A stretch of 34,458 nucleotides of DNA from Butyrivibrio sp. (lineage in GTDB: Bacteria > Bacillota > Clostridia > Lachnospirales > Lachnospiraceae), in assembly GCA_024680925.1 (NCBI GenBank), contig JAILBM010000174.1, positions 1 through 34,458 of the forward strand. Direction: 5' to 3'. The position numbers were made by a program, and so were the translations under genes. The notes below the pieces were generated by a model that ran no database searches, was not told the DNA's origin, and worked only from the letters and a program-made list of their open reading frames with translations. Shown one piece after another: positions 1 to 8,867 of the stretch; position 1 is the first letter of the stretch; each line of letters begins with the position of its first letter.

Positions 1-160
1 GGAAAAAAATGGGCAATTTCATATTATTGCTTTTTAAATTTGAGTGATTTATAATACACTGTAATGCGCATAGGTAAAGGTCTGTTTTAAATTAGATTTA
101 ACACAATGTAATTATAAAGGCTTTTCCTCGCAGAGCTAGGATTTATATAAGGGGATTTAT

Positions 161-3100
161 ATGATTTCAAAAGATTACACACTAGGAATAGATATTGGTT
201 CAACAACTGTAAAGATTGCTCTCTTAGATGCAAAACACAAAATAATTTTTTCTGATTACAGAAGACATTTTGCAAATATCAGAGAAACTTTATCAGATCT
301 TCTTGTTGAAGCAAGAGTAAAGACAGGCGGAAATATTATTATTCATCCTGTAATAACAGGTTCAGGCGGTCTTACTCTGGCTAATCACCTTAATGTACCC
401 TTTGTTCAGGAAGTAATTGCTGTTTCTACAGCTTTAAAAGCTCAGGCTCCTAAAACAGACGTTGCAATAGAACTTGGTGGTGAAGACGCTAAAATTATTT
501 ATTTTGAAGATGGTAATGTTGAACAGAGAATGAATGGTATTTGTGCCGGAGGTACAGGTTCATTTATTGACCAGATGGCTTCTCTTCTTCAGACAGATGC
601 CTCAGGCCTTAATGAATATGCCAAAGACTATCAGTCATTATATACAATTGCAGCAAGATGCGGTGTTTTTGCCAAATCTGACATTCAGCCGCTTATCAAT
701 GACGGTGCCACCAAACAGGATCTTGCGGCTTCTATTTTCCAGGCAGTTGTAAACCAGACCATTTCAGGACTTGCCTGCGGTAAGCCTATCAGAGGACATG
801 TTGCATTTTTAGGTGGTCCCTTACATTTTTTATCAGAATTAAAGGTTGCATTTATCAGAACCTTAAAGCTTGACGAAGAGCACACCATTGACGTTGACAA
901 TTCTCATCTTTTTGCTGCCATGGGTTCTGCTCTTAACGCCAAGGAAGATATACATTATACAATGGACGAGATGGTTAATAAGCTCTCTTCAAAGATCAAA
1001 ATGGAATTTGAAGTAGAACGTATGGAGCCTCTCTTTGCCACAGAAAAAGATTATACCGATTTCTGTGAAAGACATGAAAGAGCAAAGGTTAAAACCGCAC
1101 CTCTTTCAAGCTATAAAGGCAATGCCTACCTTGGAATTGATGCCGGATCAACCACTACCAAGTGTGCTTTGGTAAGTGAAGACGGTGATCTGTTATATTC
1201 ATTTTATTCAAGCAATAACGGTAGTCCTTTAAAGACAGCTATTAAATCAATTCAGGAAATTTATTCACTGCTTCCTGAGGATGTTCATATTGCCCGCTCC
1301 TGTTCCACAGGTTATGGCGAAGCTCTTATGAAGTCTGCTCTTATGTTGGATGACGGTGAAGTAGAAACTATTGCCCACTATAATGCAGCTGCCTTTTTTG
1401 ACAAAGACGTTGACTGTATCATCGATATCGGTGGTCAGGATATGAAGTGCATAAGAATCAAGAACAAAGCCGTAGATTCCGTACAGCTTAATGAAGCCTG
1501 CTCTTCAGGATGCGGTTCATTTATAGAGACCTTTGCAAAGTCTCTTAACTTCTCTGTTAAGGATTTTGCCAAGGAGGCTCTTTTTGCAAAGCATCCTATC
1601 GATCTTGGAACAAGATGTACCGTATTTATGAATTCAAAGGTTAAACAGGCTCAAAAGGAAGGTGCTGAGGTTGCGGATATTTCTGCAGGTCTTGCATATT
1701 CTGTAATTAAGAATGCTCTGTTTAAAGTTATAAAGGTTTCAGATGCTACAGAACTTGGTAAAAATATCGTAGTTCAGGGCGGAACCTTCTATAATGATGC
1801 AGTCTTAAGAAGTTTTGAAAAAATAGCAGGTGCCGATGTCATCCGTCCTGATATTGCAGGTATCATGGGTGCCTTTGGTGCTGCTCTTATAGCAAGAAAC
1901 AGATATCATGAAACCGAAGATTACCAGACAACCATGCTTTCCATAGAAGACATTAATGCTCTTGAATATTCCACAAGCATGGCTACCTGCCAGGGATGTA
2001 CAAACCACTGCCGTCTTACAGTCAATAAATTCAGCGGCGGACGTCAGTACATATCAGGAAACAGATGCGAAAGAGGTATCGGTAAAGTCAAAAATGCCGA
2101 TAATATTCCTAACCTTTTTGATTATAAATATAAGAAATTATTTGGTTATAAGCCTTTGGAGGCCGACAAAGCATATCGTGGCACAGTCGGTATTCCAAGA
2201 GTGCTTAATTTTTATGAAAACTACCCATTCTGGTTTACTTTTTTTACAAACCTTGGTTACAGAGTAGTTCTTTCACCACGTTCGACACATCAGATTTATG
2301 AACTTGGTATTGAATCTATTCCAAGTGAATCAGAATGCTATCCTGCCAAGCTCTCCCACGGACATGTGGCATGGCTTATAAAAAACGGTGTGGATTTTGT
2401 ATTTTATCCTGCACTTTTCTACGAAAGAAACGAAGTGAAGGGTGCAACTAACCACTACAACTGCCCTATTGTTACCTCTTACTCAGAGAATATTAAGAAT
2501 AACGTTGAAGAGATAACAACAGGCAAAGCAAAGCTTCGTAATCCTTTCATGGCATTTACAAACTTAAAGACCGTTACAGATTCCCTTGTAAAGGAATTTA
2601 AGGAAATCCCGGAATCAGAAGTAATAGCTGCAGCAAAAGCAGGCTGGGATGAAATGGATGCCGTACATAAGGATATACAGAAAAAGGGTGAAGAAACTCT
2701 TAAATGGATGGAGGAAAACCATAAGCATGGTATTGTTCTGGCAGGACGTCCATATCATACCGATCCCGAGATAAACCATGGTATTCCTGATATGATTTGT
2801 TCTTATGGTGTTGCAGTTCTTACAGAAGACAGTGTTTCCCACCTTGGAAACCCTGACAGACCTCTTATCGTATCAGATCAGTGGATGTATCATTCAAGAC
2901 TTTATGCCGCTGCAAGTTTTGTAAGAACAAGGGATGACCTTGATCTTATACAGCTCAACTCCTTTGGTTGCGGTCTTGATGCAGTTACAACAGATCAGGT
3001 TAACGACATTCTTTCAGGTTCTGATAAGATTTATACATGCCTTAAAATTGATGAGGTTAATAACCTTGGTAGTGCCCGTATCAGAGTTCGCTCACTACTG

Positions 3101-4468
3101 GCTGCCATCAGAGTGCGTGAGCATGAGCATAAGGAAAGAACCATCAGATCAACAGCAAACGAAAGAGTTCTGTTTACAGAAGAAATGCGTAAGGATTACA
3201 CAATTCTCTGTCCACAGATGTCTCCTATTCACTTTGACATATTGGAAACAGCTCTTAGAGCATGCGGTTATAATCTGGTTGTTATGCAAAATGATAATAA
3301 GCATGCCATTGACATGGGTCTTAAATATGTTAATAATGATGCCTGCTACCCTTCTCTCTGGGTTGTAGGACAGATTATGGATGAACTTCATTCAGGTAAA
3401 TATGACCTTAACAAGACAGCTGTTGTAATGTCACAGACCGGTGGTGGATGTCGTGCTACCAACTATGTCGGCTTTATAAGAAGAGCTCTTAAAAAGGCTG
3501 GAATGGAACAGATTCCTGTGGTTTCTCTCAATTTATCCAAGCTTGAGTCCAACCCTGGTTTCCATATAAATTTTGAAATGCTTGAAAGAGCCGCTTATGC
3601 AGCAGTATTTGGTGACATATTCATGAGATGCGTTTACAGAATGCGTCCTTATGAAAAGGTGAAGGGTTCTGTAGAAAATGTTCACCAGAAATGGCTTGTT
3701 AAATGTAGAGAATTTGTTTCTGCGAAACATATGAGCTTCTTTAAGTTCCAGAATATGTGCAGACAGATCATTAAGGAATTCGATAATATTCCTATAACCG
3801 ATGAAGTTAAACCAAGAGTAGGTATTGTAGGTGAAATACTTGTTAAATTTGCTCCTGCTGCCAATAATCATCTTGTAGATCTTCTTGAAAGCGAAGGCGC
3901 TGAGGCTGTAGTACCTGATCTTATAGATTTCATGCTCTACTGCTTCTACAATCAGATTTATAAGGCTGATGAGCTTGGTACCAGCAAGAGAACAAAAGCA
4001 TTTTGTAAAGCCGGAATATGGGCTATAGAAAAACTCAGAAGCGGTGCTTCAAAGGCTTTTGAAGAAAGTGTTCATTTTGAACCACCAACAAGTATATATA
4101 AAACCGTAGAATATGCTAAACCTATTGTTTCTATCGGTAACCAGACAGGTGAAGGTTGGTTCCTTACAGGAGAAATGGTTGAACTTATAAAAGAAGGTGC
4201 ATCAAATATTGTATGTACACAGCCTTTTGGTTGTCTTCCTAACCACGTTGTTGGTAAGGGTGTTATAAAGCAGATGCGTCATTTATATCCGGGCTGCAAT
4301 ATTGTAGCCATTGACTATGATCCGGGTGCAAGTGAAGTAAATCAGCTCAACCGTATCAAGCTTATGCTCTCTACTGCAATGAAAAAAGTATACGACCAGG
4401 AGCTTAAGGTTTCAAATGAGCTTCTTAATAAACAACAAAAAAAAGATGTCTCTAAAAAAGTAATTTAA
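161..4468 (+). CDS. Acyl-CoA dehydratase activase-related protein (two BadF/BcrA ASKHA ATPase domains plus DUF2229/HgdB-like region)
   Basis: Two ASKHA phosphate-1 motifs (LGIDIGSTTVKIAL and LGIDAGSTTTKCAL), two GG-(E/Q)-D-x-K and G(T/C)GSFI motifs, and two Cys motifs (AARCGVFAKSDIQ, GTRCTVFMNSKVKQ) typical of 2-hydroxyacyl-CoA dehydratase activators, followed by a long Cys-containing C-terminal region. Confidence 0.9.
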   Translation: MISKDYTLGIDIGSTTVKIALLDAKHKIIFSDYRRHFANIRETLSDLLVEARVKTGGNIIIHPVITGSGGLTLANHLNVPFVQEVIAVSTALKAQAPKTDVAIELGGEDAKIIYFEDGNVEQRMNGICAGGTGSFIDQMASLLQTDASGLNEYAKDYQSLYTIAARCGVFAKSDIQPLINDGATKQDLAASIFQAVVNQTISGLACGKPIRGHVAFLGGPLHFLSELKVAFIRTLKLDEEHTIDVDNSHLFAAMGSALNAKEDIHYTMDEMVNKLSSKIKMEFEVERMEPLFATEKDYTDFCERHERAKVKTAPLSSYKGNAYLGIDAGSTTTKCALVSEDGDLLYSFYSSNNGSPLKTAIKSIQEIYSLLPEDVHIARSCSTGYGEALMKSALMLDDGEVETIAHYNAAAFFDKDVDCIIDIGGQDMKCIRIKNKAVDSVQLNEACSSGCGSFIETFAKSLNFSVKDFAKEALFAKHPIDLGTRCTVFMNSKVKQAQKEGAEVADISAGLAYSVIKNALFKVIKVSDATELGKNIVVQGGTFYNDAVLRSFEKIAGADVIRPDIAGIMGAFGAALIARNRYHETEDYQTTMLSIEDINALEYSTSMATCQGCTNHCRLTVNKFSGGRQYISGNRCERGIGKVKNADNIPNLFDYKYKKLFGYKPLEADKAYRGTVGIPRVLNFYENYPFWFTFFTNLGYRVVLSPRSTHQIYELGIESIPSESECYPAKLSHGHVAWLIKNGVDFVFYPALFYERNEVKGATNHYNCPIVTSYSENIKNNVEEITTGKAKLRNPFMAFTNLKTVTDSLVKEFKEIPESEVIAAAKAGWDEMDAVHKDIQKKGEETLKWMEENHKHGIVLAGRPYHTDPEINHGIPDMICSYGVAVLTEDSVSHLGNPDRPLIVSDQWMYHSRLYAAASFVRTRDDLDLIQLNSFGCGLDAVTTDQVNDILSGSDKIYTCLKIDEVNNLGSARIRVRSLLAAIRVREHEHKERTIRSTANERVLFTEEMRKDYTILCPQMSPIHFDILETALRACGYNLVVMQNDNKHAIDMGLKYVNNDACYPSLWVVGQIMDELHSGKYDLNKTAVVMSQTGGGCRATNYVGFIRRALKKAGMEQIPVVSLNLSKLESNPGFHINFEMLERAAYAAVFGDIFMRCVYRMRPYEKVKGSVENVHQKWLVKCREFVSAKHMSFFKFQNMCRQIIKEFDNIPITDEVKPRVGIVGEILVKFAPAANNHLVDLLESEGAEAVVPDLIDFMLYCFYNQIYKADELGTSKRTKAFCKAGIWAIEKLRSGASKAFEESVHFEPPTSIYKTVEYAKPIVSIGNQTGEGWFLTGEMVELIKEGASNIVCTQPFGCLPNHVVGKGVIKQMRHLYPGCNIVAIDYDPGASEVNQLNRIKLMLSTAMKKVYDQELKVSNELLNKQQKKDVSKKVI

Positions 4469-4474
4469 TTATAA

Positions 4475-4509
4475 ACAGCCTATGATGATAAACCATAGGC
4501 TGTTTTTTT
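4475..4509 (+). terminator. Rho-independent terminator of the activase gene
   Basis: ACAGCCTATG-N9-CATAGGCTGT followed by TTTTTT, directly after the stop codon. Confidence 0.85.
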
Positions 4510-4535
4510 ACGAAAAATCAAAAGATATATCGAAC

Positions 4536-4670
4536 AAAGAATGTCGCTTGCGACATTCTCGCGCCGAGCGCGGTTGCATTTATGCAACATTTACCTATCG
4601 CGCGAGTGCGCATCGTTAGCGGAGCTTTTTTATATCATAGGAAAGCAATTTCCTATGATATAAAAAAAGC
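4536..4670. repeat. Dispersed composite hairpin element, copy A (90-nt core plus AT-rich long hairpin)
   Basis: Contains AGAATGTCGC-TT-GCGACATTCT (4538-4559), TTGCAT-TT-ATGCAA (4574-4587) and GCTTTTTTATATCATAGGAAA-GCAA-TTTCCTATGATATAAAAAAAGC (4624-4670). Core aligns without gaps to 33310-33399, 80/90 identical by hand count. Confidence 0.85.
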
Positions 4671-4700
4671 TGTCCTACCTTTCCTGGTAAAACAGCTTTC
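4668..4700 (-). terminator. Terminator of the 4714-5187 gene
   Basis: On the minus strand: AAAGCTGTTTTACCAGGAAAGGTAGGACAGCTTTTTTT. Confidence 0.75.
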
Positions 4701-4713
4701 TTATTGTATTCAG

Positions 4714-5187
4714 TTATGCTTTTTCATTTAACTTTTCAAGCTGATCGCTTAACCTCTGAAGTGCAAAGCCATCGGATTGAATTTTAAGCTGCTCCTTAAG
4801 GATTTTCTCATGAAGCTCATTTGCTTTACTATAATGCTCTAATAATTTGTCATCATCCACTATAAGGAACTTATCTGCAATAGCTCCCGGCAGAACAAAT
4901 TTCTTAGTAACAGAAGAAAATTCCACTTCAATGTATTTGCCGTCCTGTGAAACAACTTTACCATCCCCAAATTTCTTATGAGAAACTTTCATACCAACAG
5001 CCGAAGGAGATCCAAGATCATCCATCTCTTTAAGCAGGCCCTCAAGAGCCTTTTCATGTTCTACTTTTTCTGTTTCCAGAGCCTCCCGCTGTCTTCCATT
5101 CTCCTCAATCAGTTCTTTTGTCTTTTTAGTCTTCTTTTTTACCGGTGTTTTTACTTCTACTTCTTCGTTTTCCAGCTCAAGACTCAT
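4714..5187 (-). CDS. Small coiled-coil protein with a PcrA/UvrD C-terminal Tudor-like segment
   Basis: 157 aa. Central VGMKVSHKKFGDGKVVSQDGKYIEVEFSSVTKKFVLP resembles the VGDKVxHKKxGxGTVVSxxG...F segment of the PcrA C-terminus, flanked by Lys/Glu-rich helical regions. Confidence 0.7.
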   Translation of the reverse strand: MSLELENEEVEVKTPVKKKTKKTKELIEENGRQREALETEKVEHEKALEGLLKEMDDLGSPSAVGMKVSHKKFGDGKVVSQDGKYIEVEFSSVTKKFVLPGAIADKFLIVDDDKLLEHYSKANELHEKILKEQLKIQSDGFALQRLSDQLEKLNEKA

Positions 5188-5246
5188 ATAAAATCTCCTT
5201 GTAAAAATATAATTGAAATTTGTGCTAAGAACATAATAATCGTTAA

Positions 5247-5274
5247 ATTATATTCTTAATGAACGGCTTAACAA
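5247..5274 (-). promoter_or_regulatory. Sigma-70-type promoter for the 4714-5187 gene
   Basis: On the minus strand TTGTTA-N16-TATAAT, upstream of the start codon at 5187. Confidence 0.6.
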
Positions 5275-5301
5275 TTATATTTTATACCAAAAAAGATTTT
5301 T

Positions 5302-6138
5302 TTACAACTCCGTAATCTTTCCGCCAGGGCATTCAACTTTACGTTTATCTACTTCAAGCCATACACTCTGCGCACTTGGATTGTATACAAAGTCGCCACT
5401 TGCAGAAAACTGCATTCTTGAAGCAGCTTCCATATAGTCTACAATTTCAATATTTGTAGCATACCAGATATCATCAAGACCTCCAATTAATTTACAGAAG
5501 TCTTCCATCTTATCCCAGTTATTATCTCTTGTAAATTCATAGCTGTGTCCCCATACATACATCATATAGAGATACTGAGTCTTATGCATATCCTTAAACT
5601 GAGCACCAAGACCAAGTAAATCACGATTGTGATGACAGGTAGGATTCCATAAAAGGAAATTGTCAGGCATTGCAAAGCCAAGCGTGCTGCTAACTGTTCT
5701 GGCATGTCTGATTCCGCAGGCAGGAAGAAGATCAACAATTCTCTGGTCCACAGATCCGTTAGGATATGCAAGACCTCTTACAGTTGTACCCATAATCTTC
5801 TCTAAAGCTCTGCGATCTTCAATAACTTCCTGAACAATATGCTCACTGGCACATCTTGCTATTGTCGGGTGAAGAGCTGTGTGGCATGCGATTTCATGAC
5901 CTTTGTAAAGTTCCTTATATTCGGAAACAGGAATTCTTTCCTCATCAATAAGACCTGAATTAACATTAAAGGTTCCCTTAAGTCCATATTCATTGAACAT
6001 AGCTACAAGCTGTCTATCCTCAAGTTTTCCATCATCATAGCTGCAGGTCAGAACCTTATGCTTTCCTTCAGGGAAACATGTATAAATAACCGGCATTGGT
6101 CTCCCATTTACTTCTCTTGTAACACTAGCGTCAACCAT
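5302..6138 (-). CDS. Polysaccharide deacetylase family (NodB/CE4-like) protein
   Basis: NodB-like motifs SYDDG and HTALH plus AYPNG. No evident signal peptide. Adjacent to the RG-I lyase gene. Confidence 0.8.
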   Translation of the reverse strand: MVDASVTREVNGRPMPVIYTCFPEGKHKVLTCSYDDGKLEDRQLVAMFNEYGLKGTFNVNSGLIDEERIPVSEYKELYKGHEIACHTALHPTIARCASEHIVQEVIEDRRALEKIMGTTVRGLAYPNGSVDQRIVDLLPACGIRHARTVSSTLGFAMPDNFLLWNPTCHHNRDLLGLGAQFKDMHKTQYLYMMYVWGHSYEFTRDNNWDKMEDFCKLIGGLDDIWYATNIEIVDYMEAASRMQFSASGDFVYNPSAQSVWLEVDKRKVECPGGKITEL

Positions 6139-6221
6139 TTTTTCAATCCTCCAATTATATAAATATTATTAATATGGCTATTTAACAAAAAATGCTTTTT
6201 GCAGTTTTTGAAAAAAGTCTG

Positions 6222-8744
6222 TTAATCTATAAGTGGTACATCGCTAAAACTCATATCCGATGCATAATAATAGCTTGTGTAACAGGTCTGATTGTAGCAG
6301 TTATTCTGCCATGCAATACCAACCCTGTACATAGTATCATCCATAGGTGTATAGAGCTTATGCCTGGTAAGCTCGGTATTTGTATAAATTCTTATGGCCT
6401 TATCATCTTTTCTTCTAAGGATAAGATCTTCCCTGAAATCACCAAAAATACTGGCAACAAGGCAGGCATTACCTTTTGTTCCGTTATTGCAAAGAGTATC
6501 CACAGGATCAAGCATTACTCCGTGGGTTATATCATTTATAACACCTCTATGCTCTCCCTTTAAATAATCCGATCTGTCCAATACCTGTGTAGATAAATCA
6601 GCTGCCCATCTTATAGCCTGGTTTGTAGAAGGTGCTTCAAGATCAAGTACCATTCCGTCACAGGAATAAACATCATTAACCCAAAGCTGTAATCCTTTTG
6701 TATTTGGATCAATATCTCCTATCATACATCTTCCCAGATCTGTTTCTGCATAGAATCCAAATGGGCCAAGATCTTCTCCATCTTCATCAAAACGGTGTCT
6801 GACAGTACCTGTTTCTGCGTCTCTTAAAGCATAACCGTAAGGTGCTGCCTTAGCACCTTCAAATACATTAAATATCTGAAGTCCCGGTTGATCGGGATCA
6901 ATTTTAGCCACATGCATGGAATCTCCATGACCAAGCTTAGCTCTTTTTCCATTTGGAAGATAATCATAACTGCTATATTTAAGTCTTCCGTCATGATCAA
7001 TGCAGGCTGCTCCGTATATGATTTCCTGACATCCGTCATCATCTACGTCAGCTATGGATAAACTATGATCTCCCTGACCAGAGAGACTGCCATATTCCGG
7101 ATCTGTGCCTTCCTTGTCATGAGGGTTATCATTAAAAGGATTAGACATAGGAACATGACCTGAATCTACCATAAATCTCTCTTTAAATCTTCCGTCAACA
7201 AAATCGTAAGCAGCTATAGTTGATCTGGTATAATATCCTCTGCACATTATAAGAGATGGATGAACCCCATCCAAATATCCTACCCCTGCAAGAAATCTAT
7301 CTACGCGGTTACAAGGCTCAATTCTCGGAAGTGCATAATCTCCCCACATAAGCCCGTCATCCTCTCTTGGGAAAGGATAATCTATTGTTTCAAGCTCCGA
7401 TCCGTCACCGGCAAACATAGTAAGATATTCGGGGCCATCAAAAATAAATCCTTCAAATTTTCTAAGCTCATTTTTCTTACTTCTACCCGGAGCATAAACA
7501 TCCATGAAATAGTCTACCAGTTCTCTGGCATCTGAATCATTAAGAGGATATGGATATTTTTTGTCTATTCCAAAGCACTCCTCCAAAGTTCTTGGCCAGT
7601 GACCATTCACAACCTCAGGATGCTCCGTCCAGTTCATGAACACATCTACCATATGCTCATAGTAGTCCTCTGCTGAGCATACAAAATTATCATTATGAGA
7701 ATAGCCTGCAGCCAGGTCTATATCCGGCATAGTAATATATTCTCTTGCAATCTCCCTGCCGGACTCATCATATCTTGTCATGACTGTTCCGGGGGCTGTC
7801 TTAACAGCCATTTCAGCCTTACCATCTCCATTAAAGTCATAAACCATAAACTGGGTATAATGAGCACCTGCTCTGATATTTGGTCCCATATCAAGGCGCC
7901 ATAACAGCTTTCCGCTTTCTTTATAACAGTCGATGATACATCTGCCGGTATATCCTTTGATACTAACATCCTGAGAGTTGGATGGATCCCACTTTACTAT
8001 GTATTCATAGTCGCCATCACCATCCACATCACCAACACTCATATCATTTATTCTGTATTCAAAATGTTCACCTGCAGGAGTAACTCCTCCTTCAGGTTTG
8101 TTAAGCTCTATTTCAAGATAGTTTTTGCCACTGCTAAAGGCCTTAACGGCTTTACAGCGCTTATCGGCTCTCTTGCTGCCGTTTATGAGCTCACAGCTTC
8201 CATCATTACCGACTCTTACAGGTTCAACACTGTACTCGTCATCACAAGTTCCTTCTTTATCAAGGTAGTTACAGCTGTCAGTGACAACAGCAAGAGGTGC
8301 ATTATTCTTGTAAATTCTAAAATCCACACCGGTAAGACCTGTAGCACCATAGCCTGATGCCTCTCGCTTAAAGAATCTCCAGGAAAGGAAAATTCCTTCA
8401 TCTGTTTTAACAGCCACCAGACCTCTGTTAAGATCTTCCTTAAGAGGCTTAGGAAAATAATACAAAGGTGTTGTTTCTTTTCCTTCAGCAATAAGAAGTC
8501 TTTCGTTGTCCTTTTTGGCTCCATAGGCTCTTACTCTGATGTAATATTCTCTGTTTGTGGCCTTTTTGAGGCAATAAAATCTTTCTCTGGTTATATCAAG
8601 GATTTTATATCTGACACTTTTTCTTGTGCTGTCCTTATAGGAAATTTCATAAAAGGATGCACCGGGTACATTATCCCAGTGAAAATACACCGCTCTGTCC
8701 TGAATGTCATCTAATGTTAAAATAAGCTCTGATTTCATTATCAA
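6222..8744 (-). CDS. Rhamnogalacturonan lyase, PL11 family (YesW/YesX-like), with N-terminal FN3-like extension
   Basis: PL11-like signatures: VGDVDGDGDYEYIVKWDPSNSQD, GPNIRAGAHYTQFMVYDFNGDGKAEMAVKTAPGT, SIADVDDDGCQEIIYGAACIDHDG, LGHGDSMHVAKIDPDQPG. Confidence 0.92.
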   Translation of the reverse strand: MIMKSELILTLDDIQDRAVYFHWDNVPGASFYEISYKDSTRKSVRYKILDITRERFYCLKKATNREYYIRVRAYGAKKDNERLLIAEGKETTPLYYFPKPLKEDLNRGLVAVKTDEGIFLSWRFFKREASGYGATGLTGVDFRIYKNNAPLAVVTDSCNYLDKEGTCDDEYSVEPVRVGNDGSCELINGSKRADKRCKAVKAFSSGKNYLEIELNKPEGGVTPAGEHFEYRINDMSVGDVDGDGDYEYIVKWDPSNSQDVSIKGYTGRCIIDCYKESGKLLWRLDMGPNIRAGAHYTQFMVYDFNGDGKAEMAVKTAPGTVMTRYDESGREIAREYITMPDIDLAAGYSHNDNFVCSAEDYYEHMVDVFMNWTEHPEVVNGHWPRTLEECFGIDKKYPYPLNDSDARELVDYFMDVYAPGRSKKNELRKFEGFIFDGPEYLTMFAGDGSELETIDYPFPREDDGLMWGDYALPRIEPCNRVDRFLAGVGYLDGVHPSLIMCRGYYTRSTIAAYDFVDGRFKERFMVDSGHVPMSNPFNDNPHDKEGTDPEYGSLSGQGDHSLSIADVDDDGCQEIIYGAACIDHDGRLKYSSYDYLPNGKRAKLGHGDSMHVAKIDPDQPGLQIFNVFEGAKAAPYGYALRDAETGTVRHRFDEDGEDLGPFGFYAETDLGRCMIGDIDPNTKGLQLWVNDVYSCDGMVLDLEAPSTNQAIRWAADLSTQVLDRSDYLKGEHRGVINDITHGVMLDPVDTLCNNGTKGNACLVASIFGDFREDLILRRKDDKAIRIYTNTELTRHKLYTPMDDTMYRVGIAWQNNCYNQTCYTSYYYASDMSFSDVPLID

Positions 8745-8754
8745 TTACCCCGTC

Positions 8755-8810
8755 ATATATTGTCTTTTTATAAACTCCTATATAAGTATATCACGCATAA
8801 GACAATATAT
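8755..8810. promoter_or_regulatory. 12-bp perfect inverted repeat upstream of the PL11 gene, candidate operator
   Basis: ATATATTGTCTT (8755-8766) and AAGACAATATAT (8799-8810) separated by 32 nt, just upstream of the ORF start at 8744. Confidence 0.5.
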
Positions 8811-8867
8811 ATCTATTCTTTTAATAAACTATTGTTTTGAATTCCTATTCACAGGCACAAATAATCT

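Noticed and set aside
534-4000. Many 60-144 aa ORFs inside or antisense to the activase gene (e.g. 2934-3368 +, 3533-3871 -)
   Set aside because: They are shadow frames of a clearly conserved 1435-aa protein, with no recognisable domains.
4536-4670. Repeat element considered as an IS end, CRISPR repeat or REP/RAYT element
   Set aside because: No transposase, no target-site duplication recognised, only two copies and not tandem; no RAYT gene in the window.
5204-5283. 12-bp inverted repeat AAAATATAATTG/CAATTATATTTT around the promoter of the 4714-5187 gene
   Set aside because: Pure A/T-rich except one base per arm and 56-nt spacing; overlaps a promoter, so likely chance.
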